Shown: positions 1 through 6,310, counted from the first letter of the stretch. The stretch: 8,734 nt of DNA from DAIRDK01 sp035403225 (GCA_035403225.1 DAONET010000053.1:1-8734), one strand, 5' to 3'. The notes: a model not told the origin generated them from the letters alone. Translations and numbers: made by a program.

Positions 1-55
1 TGTTTTTTGTATCTTTATTCCGGAAAGAAATACTATTCCTTTAAATCCTTGCACC

Positions 56-1909
56 ATGAAAAAAAATCTACTGTTTATTGTTATGATGATGTTCTCTGCG
101 GCCCTGATGGCGCAGACAGCGCCCGTGAAATTCCACCGGTCCGGCGACCGGCCTGTGCCGGTGCGTACTTTTTCCATCGGTGATGTCATCCCCGGGCAGT
201 CGGTTCCGAATGCGACGGTAAGTCTTAAAGCCACGTTGGAGGATCCTGTCACGGGTACCACGAAGTACGATCTGCAAACCAATGCAGCTACGCAGAATCG
301 GATATATCTGTATCCCGACGGGACCATTGGCACGACGTTCACGATGTCGCATGTAAACACCTTTTCCGACCGTGGAACAGGGTACACCTATTTCGACGGG
401 GTCGACTGGGGGGATCAACCTTCGGTCAAGATCGAGTCGGTGAAGGCCGGCTGGCCGTCGTACGAAGCTTTTGGCCCTGCCGGTGAGATCGTCGTATCTC
501 ATCATTTTGCCAACTTCCCCTTGTGCATTCTCACCCGGTCTGTCAAAGGCACCGGCGCCTGGACCGAGACCACACTGGCTCCGCCTTCCGGTGCCTCGGG
601 TGTTGTCTGGCCGCGGATGGTCACCAACGGCACCGAACACACCAACATCCACATCATCGGTGTCACTACTCCGACAGCCAGCGGAGGCGACGTGTACCAG
701 GGCATGGACGGAGCGTTGGTATATAACCGTTCCCTCGATGGCGGAGCCACCTGGGACGGCTGGCAGATCCTGCCGGGGATGACCTCCACGGAATATCCCG
801 GGATATCGGCCGACTCATACGCCTGGGCTGAACCCAAAGGCGACACCCTCTGCTTCGTGGTCGGCCAAAGCTGGTACGATCAGTTCATCATGAAATCGAA
901 TGACAACGGCGCCACCTGGACCAAGACGGTCATCTGGCCCTGCCCGTATAACTTCTGGGCCGGCGGTGACACCACCGGCATCTTCTATTGCCCCGACGGC
1001 GCCAGCGCCGTAGCCCTCGACAAGAACGGCAAGGCACATGTGCTGTTCGGCCTGCAACGCGGCATGGGCGACGAAACGGGCAGTAAATACTGGTATCCCT
1101 TCACCGACGGACTGATCTACTGGAACGAAGACAAACCGGAGCTGCCCGAAGTGCTGGACCCCGATTGGCTCGATGAAAACGGCTATGTGATCGGCTGGGT
1201 GCAGGATACCATGGTTTGGCATGCCGAGACAACCGCCCTGGCCTATTACTATAACTCGATGAGCAGCATGCCACAACTCGCTTTCGACGACCAGAACAAT
1301 GCGGTCGCCGTCTGGAGCAGCGTGACCACCCTCACCGATCCCAACAGCTTCATGCTTCGTCATGTCTTTGCCAGAAAATCGCAGGACGGCGGCGCCACCT
1401 GGAACAGCGACATCATCGACCTCAACTCCGATCTGCTCTACACCTGGTCGGAGTGTGTCTATCCTTCCCTCTCCCCTACCAGCAATTATTTCTGGCACAT
1501 TCTTTTCCAGGCCGATGATTATGCCGGTTCCTATGTCCAGGCTCCAACGCAGGGGCAGGCCGATATCACCGAAAATTCGATGACCTACCTGAAGTTTTCG
1601 AAATGGATGAACGGCATCAATGACCCGTGCGGGCAGGACCTCGGAGGTCTCCGTGTCTCCCCTGTCTTCCCGAATCCTGCTTCGGCCAATGCCTTCCTCA
1701 ACCTGGATGTCACTAACAGTCAGCGCATCCGCATCGAGCTCACCTCGATCACCGGGCAGGTTGTCCGCGAATACCAACCGGGCACACTCACTGCCGGCGT
1801 CCACCGGGTAAAGCTGGATTTGACCGGGTTACAACCGGGTATCTATCAGTATACGGTCATTGCCAACACCGGAAAGGCATCGGGAAAGGTCATCAAAACG
1901 CAGGAATGA
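56..1909 (+). CDS. Secreted Asp-box (sialidase/BNR-like) protein with T9SS type A sorting domain
   Basis: The 617-residue product starts with a clear signal peptide (MKKN, hydrophobic residues 5-18, likely cleavage after MAQ at 18-20). Three Asp-box motifs of the form SxDxGxTW lie at residues 226-233, 281-288 and 442-449, each in the sialidase or BNR beta-propeller context. The last 80 or so residues (about 534-617) are a T9SS sorting domain: FPNPA at 538-542, then a beta-sandwich pattern ending GIYQYTVIANTGKASGKVIKT. The protein is therefore inferred to cross the outer membrane by the Por system and be released or anchored at the surface. Asp boxes are structural and do not give substrate; I see no convincing FRIP-type sialidase motif (residues 82-84 read RIY), so enzymatic activity is uncertain. 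The gene is richer in GC than the hydrolase and TauE-like genes of this window. The ATG at 56 directly precedes the signal peptide. The upstream TATCTTTA at 10-17 is only a weak promoter candidate. Confidence 0.9.
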   Translation: MKKNLLFIVMMMFSAALMAQTAPVKFHRSGDRPVPVRTFSIGDVIPGQSVPNATVSLKATLEDPVTGTTKYDLQTNAATQNRIYLYPDGTIGTTFTMSHVNTFSDRGTGYTYFDGVDWGDQPSVKIESVKAGWPSYEAFGPAGEIVVSHHFANFPLCILTRSVKGTGAWTETTLAPPSGASGVVWPRMVTNGTEHTNIHIIGVTTPTASGGDVYQGMDGALVYNRSLDGGATWDGWQILPGMTSTEYPGISADSYAWAEPKGDTLCFVVGQSWYDQFIMKSNDNGATWTKTVIWPCPYNFWAGGDTTGIFYCPDGASAVALDKNGKAHVLFGLQRGMGDETGSKYWYPFTDGLIYWNEDKPELPEVLDPDWLDENGYVIGWVQDTMVWHAETTALAYYYNSMSSMPQLAFDDQNNAVAVWSSVTTLTDPNSFMLRHVFARKSQDGGATWNSDIIDLNSDLLYTWSECVYPSLSPTSNYFWHILFQADDYAGSYVQAPTQGQADITENSMTYLKFSKWMNGINDPCGQDLGGLRVSPVFPNPASANAFLNLDVTNSQRIRIELTSITGQVVREYQPGTLTAGVHRVKLDLTGLQPGIYQYTVIANTGKASGKVIKTQE

Positions 1910-1959
1910 CAAGACCTTTCAGCGTTTCTTTCGCCGACAGTGGATTTTTCAAATTTGGT

Positions 1960-1990
1960 TTTGAAATCTGAAAAAATCTACCTAATTTTG
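1960..1990 (+). promoter_or_regulatory. Bacteroidetes-type promoter of tRNA-Glu
   Basis: TTTG at 1960-1963 is followed by exactly 19 nt and then TAATTTTG at 1983-1990. This matches the established Bacteroides sigma factor consensus of a -33 TTTG and a -7 TAnnTTTG. The -7 box ends 19 nt before the first base of the tRNA, so transcription would start a few bases upstream of it. It is the only perfect promoter I found in the window. Confidence 0.8.
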
Positions 1991-2009
1991 CACGCGCAAA
2001 AAGAAATGC

Positions 2010-2081
2010 GGCCCGTTCGTCTAGGGGTTAGGACGTCAGGTTTTCATCCTGGTAACAGGGGTTCGATTCCCCTACGGGCTA
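2010..2081 (+). tRNA. tRNA-Glu (anticodon TTC)
   Basis: The full cloverleaf can be drawn by eye. The acceptor stem is GGCCCGT (2010-2016) with ACGGGCT (2074-2080), the first pair being G-U, and A2081 is the discriminator. The D stem is GTCT (2019-2022) with GGAC (2031-2034). The anticodon stem is TCAGG (2036-2040) with CCTGG (2048-2052), and the loop TTTTCAT carries TTC, which reads glutamate codons. The T arm is AGGGG (2057-2061), loop TTCGATT, and CCCCT (2069-2073). The CCA end is not encoded. A repeat-rich tract begins immediately 3' of it. Confidence 0.97.
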
Positions 2082-2086
2082 CAGAT

Positions 2087-2178
2087 AAATGCGAAATGTG
2101 AAATGCGAAGTGCGATAAACTTCAGACACCACATTTCGCATTTTGCGTTTTACAGTTCGCACTTCACAGTTCGCACTT
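2087..2178 (+). repeat. Degenerate heptanucleotide array with fold-back arms
   Basis: Four tandem 7-mers run on the plus strand at 2087-2114 (AAATGCG, AAATGTG, AAATGCG, AAGTGCG). After a 15-nt gap, seven 7-mers of the opposite sense run without a break at 2130-2178 (CACATTT, CGCATTT, TGCGTTT, TACAGTT, CGCACTT, CACAGTT, CGCACTT). The first two units of each half (2087-2100 and 2130-2143) form a perfect 14-bp inverted repeat around a 29-nt loop. The array begins 6 nt after the tRNA-Glu gene. The same units recur at 5315, 6276, 8073 and 8638. Confidence 0.85.
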
Positions 2179-2182
2179 GAAA

Positions 2183-2202
2183 TGCCTGTCGGCAAGCAGG
2201 CA
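2183..2202. repeat. Imperfect GC-rich palindrome between heptamer array and hairpin module
   Basis: TGCCTGT (2183-2189) pairs with GCAGGCA (2196-2202) around a 6-nt loop, one pair being a wobble. It occupies the place taken by the perfect 20-bp palindrome at 5349-5368 in the copy next to the transposase, and both are followed by TTTCGCATTTG. It therefore looks like a decayed version of the same part. Confidence 0.6.
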
Positions 2203-2221
2203 ATTTCGCATTTGATTTTCA

Positions 2222-2297
2222 GGTGCGTAGCACCGAACCATTTGTAGAAAGGGATCCCAACCTCGGAAATTTCAAGGTGCAGAGCACCGAACAAATC
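2222..2297 (+). repeat. Solo copy of the transposon's two-hairpin end module (MITE or REPIN-like)
   Basis: Hairpin A is GGTGC, loop GTA, GCACC (2222-2234), followed by GAACCATTTGTAG. Hairpin B is GGTGC, loop AGA, GCACC (2276-2288), followed by GAACAAATC. The 76 nt match the left arm of the transposase element (5389-5464) with a single difference, at 2248. No transposase lies nearby, so this is a solo end or a non-autonomous derivative. It sits about 140 nt 3' of tRNA-Glu. Confidence 0.85.
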
Positions 2298-2422
2298 AAT
2301 TGTTGATAGCAGGGAAATGTAAAATGTCTAAGTGCATGAAAAATTTCCGAAATGAGGTATATTTAATTGTTATACACCATTTTCCATCTTTCTTTAGCAT
2401 TTTAAAACCTTCTGATTTTCTT

Positions 2423-2460
2423 GTTCATTTTCTTTTTGCTTGTCCAAAAAGAAAACGAAC
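2423..2460. repeat. Long hairpin (16-bp stem, one mismatch, 6-nt loop)
   Basis: The arms at 2423-2438 and 2445-2460 are complementary over 16 positions with one mismatch, around the loop CTTGTC. The stem is mostly TTTTCTTTTTG against its complement, so a transcript in either direction would carry a stem with a purine-rich and a pyrimidine-rich side. No coding gene ends just beside it: the nearest, the hydrolase on the minus strand, stops at 2738, so read from that side it could act as a distal terminator. It leads directly into the GC-rich block that follows. Confidence 0.6.
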
Positions 2461-2660
2461 CAAAAGAAAAACGACAGCCGTGCCTTTTCGACGACCCACT
2501 AACGGCTCGATCCCTAAGCCAGCTAAGGCCGTTTATCGGCCTTCGGCCTCCTAAACGTCTGTACCTGGCTTTATACGGGATCTTCGCCGAGTGGGTACCC
2601 CGCCGAAAAGTCAATGGCGATTTTGAAACCGCTGTCTTTTTGCCTCACCTTCAGGATTAG
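2461..2660. other. Non-coding GC-rich block, probable dispersed intergenic repeat
   Basis: This stretch stands out from the AT-rich sequence around it. It can fold locally: AACGGC (2501-2506) with GCCGTT (2528-2533), GGCC-TTC-GGCC (2538-2548), and the palindrome GGGTACCC (2593-2600). Short ORFs cross it in two plus-strand frames and on the minus strand, none with a recognisable domain. From memory, similar hairpin-plus-block tracts recur between genes in Bacteroidota assemblies, but I cannot check this here. Nothing else is visible between 2298 and 2422 or between 2661 and 2737. Confidence 0.35.
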
Positions 2661-2737
2661 ATCTAACGACAAATTCTCTTTTATCAAAATGTCCGAAGAT
2701 ATTCATAACCACTGGCAAAATGGTATATCTAAGGCTT

Positions 2738-3754
2738 CTATTTGGTTGGGGAACTTAAGAATTCCCTGGTCAGCTTTAAGCAAAACTCCGGTTGACAAGC
2801 AAATACAGAATGACCCGATGCTGGTATTATGATCAATTTTATATTTCTGAATACTTTCAGATAATCCGCAATGCATCCCCACGGTATTGGATCGCTTTCA
2901 CCCAAAAGGATCATTACAGGGGTGTCGAGACCGTGCAAAAATTCTCGTCTGTCTTTTCCTTTTTCCAGGCTCAACCCTGTCCTGAAATGCGCATAACCCC
3001 CACTACCCCTTTCACAGGAGGAAGAACAAGATAACCCCGTCCTTTCTGATTTTTGCTTAGCTATGTTGGCCATAAAACAATCCAAAAGACTATCAATTTC
3101 ATCATCAGGGGCTGTCTTAATGCCAAAACCTGCGTAATCACTGATCCTGGTAAACTTTTTATATGCAACAGGTTCAAGGTATTCAGAAGGAAAGTGTTTG
3201 GTAATTTCTCTGTTTTTTAATTTCACACTATCTGGTAAAGGAATCAGGATGTCATCCAAATGCTTTGGTATTATTCCGCCGGGACCGGAGAAAATTAGTT
3301 TTTCAACTTTTTCGGGATGCTCAGCCAGGTATGCAGGTGCCAATGATGCCCCCCATGAATGTCCTATAAAAATAACTTTTGATGCTTCTAATAAATCGAC
3401 GATTGCTTCTAAATCGCGCAGATGCCTTTTAACACTATATTCCCTGATATTGCGAAGCCTGGCTGATCTGCCACTTCCTATCTGGTCGTATAAATAAACG
3501 TCGTAGCCATCGTCAGCAAGTTTGCTAAAAACAAAAAGGTCTTGTGATGTCACATAACCACCCGGTCCTCCATGAAGATATATAATCGGGACAGGTTTCC
3601 GGGGCTCATGCCCTTTGAAAAAATAAAATGCGATTCTTGATCCTGTCGGCAAATCCCAATATTGATTCGTTACGGTGGTTATAGAGGAAGAAATTATTCC
3701 AAATGTTTGTCCAAAAATACAAATAAGAAATATGGACGTTAGCAGGTGTTTCAT
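2738..3754 (-). CDS. Secreted alpha/beta hydrolase, proline iminopeptidase-like (peptidase S33 type)
   Basis: Read from the ATG at 3754, the product has 338 residues and starts with a signal peptide (MKHLLTSIFLICIFG). HGGPGG at 61-66 is the oxyanion-hole motif typical of proline iminopeptidases and relatives. GHSWGAS at 131-137 is the nucleophile elbow with Ser133; Asp288 in GESDPIP and His315 in SGHSVF complete the triad. The cap region (about 160-270) is less conserved, so substrate cannot be named: an N-terminal proline peptidase or another small-molecule hydrolase are both possible. An upstream extension of the frame to 3913 runs through an intergenic 20-bp palindrome and is not believable; MSNM at 3763 is an alternative start. 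The gene is visibly more AT-rich than the Asp-box gene. Its neighbour on the other side (4007) is divergent. Confidence 0.85.
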   Translation of the reverse strand: MKHLLTSIFLICIFGQTFGIISSSITTVTNQYWDLPTGSRIAFYFFKGHEPRKPVPIIYLHGGPGGYVTSQDLFVFSKLADDGYDVYLYDQIGSGRSARLRNIREYSVKRHLRDLEAIVDLLEASKVIFIGHSWGASLAPAYLAEHPEKVEKLIFSGPGGIIPKHLDDILIPLPDSVKLKNREITKHFPSEYLEPVAYKKFTRISDYAGFGIKTAPDDEIDSLLDCFMANIAKQKSERTGLSCSSSCERGSGGYAHFRTGLSLEKGKDRREFLHGLDTPVMILLGESDPIPWGCIADYLKVFRNIKLIIIPASGHSVFACQPEFCLKLTREFLSSPTK

Positions 3755-3862
3755 ATTAGACATATACGCACCGAAAATACAAGAAAGAACCGTTGTTTTT
3801 CTGCATACGATAAAATAAATGTTCATTATGTGTAATGGATCTGATAAAATTTCCGAGATAAA

Positions 3863-3882
3863 GGACACGCCATGGCGTGTCC
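3863..3882. repeat. Perfect 20-bp palindrome
   Basis: GGACACGCCATGGCGTGTCC is its own reverse complement over all 20 bases and is followed by CTACGGGTGCATCC. It lies in the 250-bp gap between the divergent hydrolase and Omp85-like genes. It is much more GC-rich than its flanks, which suggests an inserted dispersed palindromic unit rather than a local operator, though either is possible. Confidence 0.7.
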
Positions 3883-4006
3883 CTACGGGTGCATCCATAG
3901 GTAAGAATGGCAATTTGAAGAAAAATTGTCACGGACTGAGGTATACATATAGCACATTTTCCGTTTTTTCCCCTTATCTTGCAGATAATCAAAACCCCCA
4001 TGATCT

Positions 4007-5296
4007 ATGGCAAGACTATACCTTTTTCTTTCCCTGGTTCTGCTCTTCCCGATCCGGGGATATCTCCAGCAAGTCAGGCCTCTCTCTGAGGAGGATTCCC
4101 TCTTTCGCATCGAATGTCCACAAAAAGCGGTAGGAGACCTCTTCCATAAAAAGGATCAAACGCCCAAACCGCCCCGGAAATTGAGCGCCCTGATCCTGCC
4201 GAACATCAGTTCCAATCCCACCAACGGGTTCATTGCGGGGGTCGGAGGATCGCTGGGTTGGAGCTTCGGTCCCCGGGAAAACACGAACATCTCGGGGGCA
4301 GGCTTCACCGTGGCCTATACCAGTAAAAACCAGTTGCTCACCTTCGTCAAGTCCAACCTCTACACCAAACACAACACCTTCTTCCTCCAGGGCGATTTTC
4401 GCTTTTACATCTACAGTCAGCCTACCTACGGGCTGGGGACCAACGCTCCGGATACGGGAAATATCCCGTCGTCCATCAGCTGGTTGGGGGAAAACATGGC
4501 GGAAGACGACCTCTCCTTCCCCATGCTGTTTGATTACGTCAAGATTCATGAGATCGTAAGCCGGAAGGTATATGAAGGTGTATACGTGGGTATCGGGTAC
4601 CATCTCGATTACTATTACGACATCCGGGACAAAAACCTAAGGCTGGATTCCGTTCCAGCCCTGCTGACACCCCATTATGTCTATTCCGAAAAGTATGGTT
4701 TCCATCAGGATCAATATGCCTTATCGGGCCTCAGCGCCAATTTTGTTTACGATACGCGCGATAACCTGATCTGTCCCTACCAGGGGATCTATGCCACCGT
4801 CAACTACCGGTACAATTTCCGCTTCCTGGGAAGCGATCAGGATGAATCCTCGCTGTGGCTTGAATTCAGAACATATCTGGGGCTTTCCAAAAAGAGGCCC
4901 CGCAACCTGATCGGCTTCTGGGTTTTCGGCGATTTTACCATGTCGGGACATCAGCCGTATCTCACCCTGCCGGCCCTGGGGGAAGACCAGCGTACCCGAT
5001 CCGGGAGAGGATATGCCAATGGCCGTTACCGGGGAGAAAACATGGTTTACGGAGAGGTGGAATGGAGGTTCCCGATCCTCCCCTGCTCCCAGATCCTGGG
5101 CGGGGTTCTGTTCGTCAATGCAGTGACCACCAGTAATCAACTCAGGGATGTAGGGTTGTTCGAATATATCTGCCCCTCCGCCGGTTTCGGCATCCGGATC
5201 ATGATCAACAAGTACTTCCGTACCAACCTCAACCTCGACTTCGCCATCGGGAAGAGATCCAAAGGGTTTTATTTCTCGGGACAGGAGACCTTTTGA
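4007..5296 (+). CDS. Omp85/BamA-like outer membrane beta-barrel protein without POTRA domains
   Basis: The 429-residue product starts with a signal peptide (MARLYLFLSLVLLFPIRGYLQQ), followed by a short proline-rich linker and then a barrel. The barrel shows the Omp85 hallmarks: a strand ending YDTRDN at 248-253, followed by PYQGIYATVNYRYN, the loop-6-type motif RGYANGRYRG at 334-343 (related to VRGF/Y), and the strand YGEVEWRFPI at 348-357. The protein ends in phenylalanine, as outer membrane barrels commonly do. There is no room for POTRA domains between the signal peptide and residue 65, so it is not BamA itself but a member of the short surface antigen D15 group common in Bacteroidota. Its role (passenger or lipoprotein export, or a solitary porin-like barrel) cannot be decided. 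TATCTTGC at 3975-3982 is a poor -7 candidate. It is convergent with the transposase gene downstream. Confidence 0.85.
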   Translation: MARLYLFLSLVLLFPIRGYLQQVRPLSEEDSLFRIECPQKAVGDLFHKKDQTPKPPRKLSALILPNISSNPTNGFIAGVGGSLGWSFGPRENTNISGAGFTVAYTSKNQLLTFVKSNLYTKHNTFFLQGDFRFYIYSQPTYGLGTNAPDTGNIPSSISWLGENMAEDDLSFPMLFDYVKIHEIVSRKVYEGVYVGIGYHLDYYYDIRDKNLRLDSVPALLTPHYVYSEKYGFHQDQYALSGLSANFVYDTRDNLICPYQGIYATVNYRYNFRFLGSDQDESSLWLEFRTYLGLSKKRPRNLIGFWVFGDFTMSGHQPYLTLPALGEDQRTRSGRGYANGRYRGENMVYGEVEWRFPILPCSQILGGVLFVNAVTTSNQLRDVGLFEYICPSAGFGIRIMINKYFRTNLNLDFAIGKRSKGFYFSGQETF

Positions 5297-5314
5297 GGTT
5301 CTTCGTTCATGTTC

Positions 5315-5335
5315 AAATGCGAACTGTAAAATGTA
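5315..5335 (-). repeat. Three-unit heptamer array, reverse orientation
   Basis: On the plus strand the units read AAATGCG, AACTGTA and AAATGTA. On the minus strand they read TACATTT, TACAGTT and CGCATTT, matching the order seen in the tRNA-adjacent array. The array starts 18 nt after the stop codon of the Omp85-like gene. Confidence 0.65.
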
Positions 5336-5348
5336 TTTCTCATTTTAC

Positions 5349-5368
5349 CTGCCTGCCGGCAGGCAGGC
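5349..5368. repeat. Perfect 20-bp GC-rich palindrome
   Basis: CCTGCCTGCCGGCAGGCAGG is its own reverse complement. It is followed by CATTTCGCATTTG and a T run (5380-5385) before the left arm of the transposase element. It lies between two convergent genes, so it could help terminate transcription, but the T run is not directly at the stem. A decayed counterpart lies at 2183-2202. Confidence 0.75.
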
Positions 5369-5388
5369 ATTTCGCATTTGTTTTTCAA

Positions 5389-5464
5389 GGTGCGTAGCAC
5401 CGAACCATTTGTAGCAAGGGATCCCAACCTCGGAAATTTCAAGGTGCAGAGCACCGAACAAATC
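5389..5464 (+). repeat. Left two-hairpin arm of the transposase element
   Basis: Hairpin A (GGTGC, GTA, GCACC) lies at 5389-5401 and hairpin B (GGTGC, AGA, GCACC) at 5443-5455, each followed by GAAC and an AT-rich tail. The spacer contains the palindrome GGGATCCC. The arm ends 4 nt before the transposase stop codon and is almost identical to 2222-2297. Confidence 0.85.
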
Positions 5465-5468
5465 ATCG

Positions 5469-5930
5469 TCAATTAAAGAAATCAAACACATAGTTTTCGT
5501 CAAATTCTACCTCGTTCTTACGAAGTATTTCTAAATATTCCTCTCTGAACGTTCTCTTTTTGTGATGATTATCTTGATTTACAATGTATTTAACCACTGT
5601 GTCTATTTGCGATTTGGAATGTGTAAAAGCCCCATATCCTTTTTGCCATTCGAATTTGAAGGTTGACAACCGATTTTCCTTCACCCAATGTGTTGATGAG
5701 GTTTTGATGTCTTCGACCAAATCGGGAATTAAATCACTAGGATGATAACCGATTAAAAGATGAATATGGTCAGGCTGTGCGTTTATGGCCAATAGTTTAT
5801 GTCTCCGGTTTTGAACTACAACGGTTATATATTTTTCTAAAATGTTTTTCCATTCTTTTTTTATTAATGCCTCTCTGTTTTTGGGGGAGAACAGGAGATG
5901 GATATAACATTTGGTGTAGGTATTGGCCAT
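5469..5930 (-). CDS. tnpA: IS200/IS605-family HUH Y1 transposase (TnpA/RAYT-like)
   Basis: The 153-residue product is a single Y1 transposase domain and starts MANTYTKCYIH, as in many Bacteroidota IS200-type proteins. The HUH motif is His55-Ile-His57 in QPDHIHLLI; the catalytic tyrosine is Tyr115 in VVKYIVNQ, with Gln119 four residues later, the same Y-x3-Q spacing as in IS608 TnpA. The family signature FEWQKGYGAF is at about 92-101. All catalytic residues are present and the frame is open, so the enzyme is probably active. It would act as a dimer on single-stranded DNA, binding hairpins and nicking next to them by a 5'-phosphotyrosine link. The gene sits tightly between the two hairpin arms: 4 nt after its stop and 19 nt before its start. 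No TnpB partner is present. TAAATTTT just upstream of the start is a partial -7 match. Confidence 0.93.
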   Translation of the reverse strand: MANTYTKCYIHLLFSPKNREALIKKEWKNILEKYITVVVQNRRHKLLAINAQPDHIHLLIGYHPSDLIPDLVEDIKTSSTHWVKENRLSTFKFEWQKGYGAFTHSKSQIDTVVKYIVNQDNHHKKRTFREEYLEILRKNEVEFDENYVFDFFN

Positions 5931-5949
5931 ATTATAAAAATTTAACCGG

Positions 5950-6022
5950 GATTTGTTCGGTGCTCTGCACCTTTTGTTGTGTTATTCATTCTTTTGCTAC
6001 AAATGGTTCGGTGCTACGCACC
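5950..6022 (-). repeat. Right two-hairpin arm of the transposase element
   Basis: In plus-strand order: GATTTGTTC then GGTGCTCTGCACC (5959-5971, hairpin B inverted), and CTACAAATGGTTC then GGTGCTACGCACC (6010-6022, hairpin A inverted). Hairpins and tails match the left arm, but the spacer between them is different in sequence. On the plus strand both hairpins are followed by TTTTGTTGT, which resembles a weak intrinsic terminator. Confidence 0.82.
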
Positions 6023-6046
6023 TTTTGTTGTTGCTGTCCAAATTTG

Positions 6047-6192
6047 TTAAAAATGAATTTGATAAAAAAGTAGGGATTGGAGTTGCTCCGGGAAGGGATT
6101 ATTTACAAGAAAAATAAAAACCAAGCCCCATGGTAAAATTATCACTTTTCTCCCAAATTACCAATATGATCACGGAGAGTTTTTAGTTCCAT
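6047..6192 (-). pseudogene. Possible eroded remnant of an XRE-type helix-turn-helix gene
   Basis: Three minus-strand frames each give a short stretch that reminds me of one Bacteroidota HTH family. MELKTLRDHI starts at 6192 and recalls the family opening TLGDHIRKRR. ILVIWEKSDN lies around 6141-6167 and recalls the NWEK that ends the HTH. LVNNPFPEQLQ, in the frame closing at 6047, recalls the family ending LGYNPFPE. The order is right, but the frames differ and the HTH core is absent, which would require a deletion and indels. This rests on recalled motifs only and may be chance. Confidence 0.22.
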
Positions 6193-6254
6193 CGTAAACA
6201 ATCACGAATCTGACAAATACTGTAGAAAAGAACACCCAATCCAAGCAAAACAAA

Positions 6255-6310
6255 GATGCAACGCACCGAACTAATCGCATTTCGCACTTCACAGTTCGCA
6301 TTTGGTCAGG
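6255..6310 (+). repeat. Degenerate hairpin-B unit fused to a four-unit heptamer array
   Basis: GATGCAACGCACCGAACTAATC (6255-6276, written here only to show the match) agrees with hairpin B plus tail at 18 of 22 positions. Its last C begins a heptamer array: CGCATTT (6276), CGCACTT (6283), CACAGTT (6290), CGCATTT (6297), closed by GGTCAGG (6304-6310). The hairpin stem is weakened by the substitutions. Confidence 0.7.

Larger units (their letters stand above)
5389..6022 (-). mobile_element. IS200/IS605-like (RAYT-like) element with inverted two-hairpin ends
   Basis: A single transposase gene (5469-5930, minus) is bracketed by two modules in inverted orientation, each made of hairpin B (inner) and hairpin A (outer). 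The left module is 5389-5464 and the right 5950-6022. Classical IS200/IS605 elements carry subterminal hairpins without terminal inverted repeats, whereas REP-associated transposases are flanked by REP hairpins, often inverted. The symmetry therefore favours the second type. The exact outer boundaries are not visible; the element may extend left through the palindrome and heptamers at 5315-5368. Confidence 0.7.

Noticed and set aside
815..1804. Long minus-strand open frame (329 codons) inside the Asp-box gene
   Set aside because: It is antisense to a gene with a signal peptide, Asp boxes and a sorting domain, and its own translation has no domain; GC-rich codon use of the real gene keeps the opposite strand open.
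56..1909. Calling the first gene an active exo-alpha-sialidase
   Set aside because: Asp boxes occur in many propellers of different function, and I could not find the FRIP motif or place the catalytic Arg, Tyr and Glu residues.
2130..2178. Heptamer array considered as a CRISPR array
   Set aside because: The period is 7 nt with no spacers and no cas genes nearby.
2300..2832. Several short overlapping open frames on both strands
   Set aside because: No start signals, no domains, and the reading passes through hairpins and the GC-rich block; best seen as non-coding repeat sequence.
3755..3913. N-terminal extension of the alpha/beta hydrolase to an upstream ATG at 3913
   Set aside because: The extra residues come from intergenic sequence including the 20-bp palindrome, and would bury the signal peptide 50 residues into the protein.
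4016..4603. 195-codon minus-strand frame inside the Omp85-like gene
   Set aside because: A shadow of a gene with clear signal peptide and barrel motifs.
5269..5472. 67-codon minus-strand frame across the palindrome and left arm
   Set aside because: Its sequence is just translated repeats (ACRQAG through the palindrome) and it overlaps the end of the Omp85-like gene.
5959..6022. Right-arm hairpins followed by TTTT called as intrinsic terminators
   Set aside because: The stems have only 5 bp, the T tracts are short and broken, and no plus-strand gene ends nearby; their pairing with the left arm explains them better.
5777..6073. 98-codon plus-strand frame overlapping the transposase start and right arm
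   Set aside because: It is antisense to the transposase and then translates the hairpins; no domain is visible.
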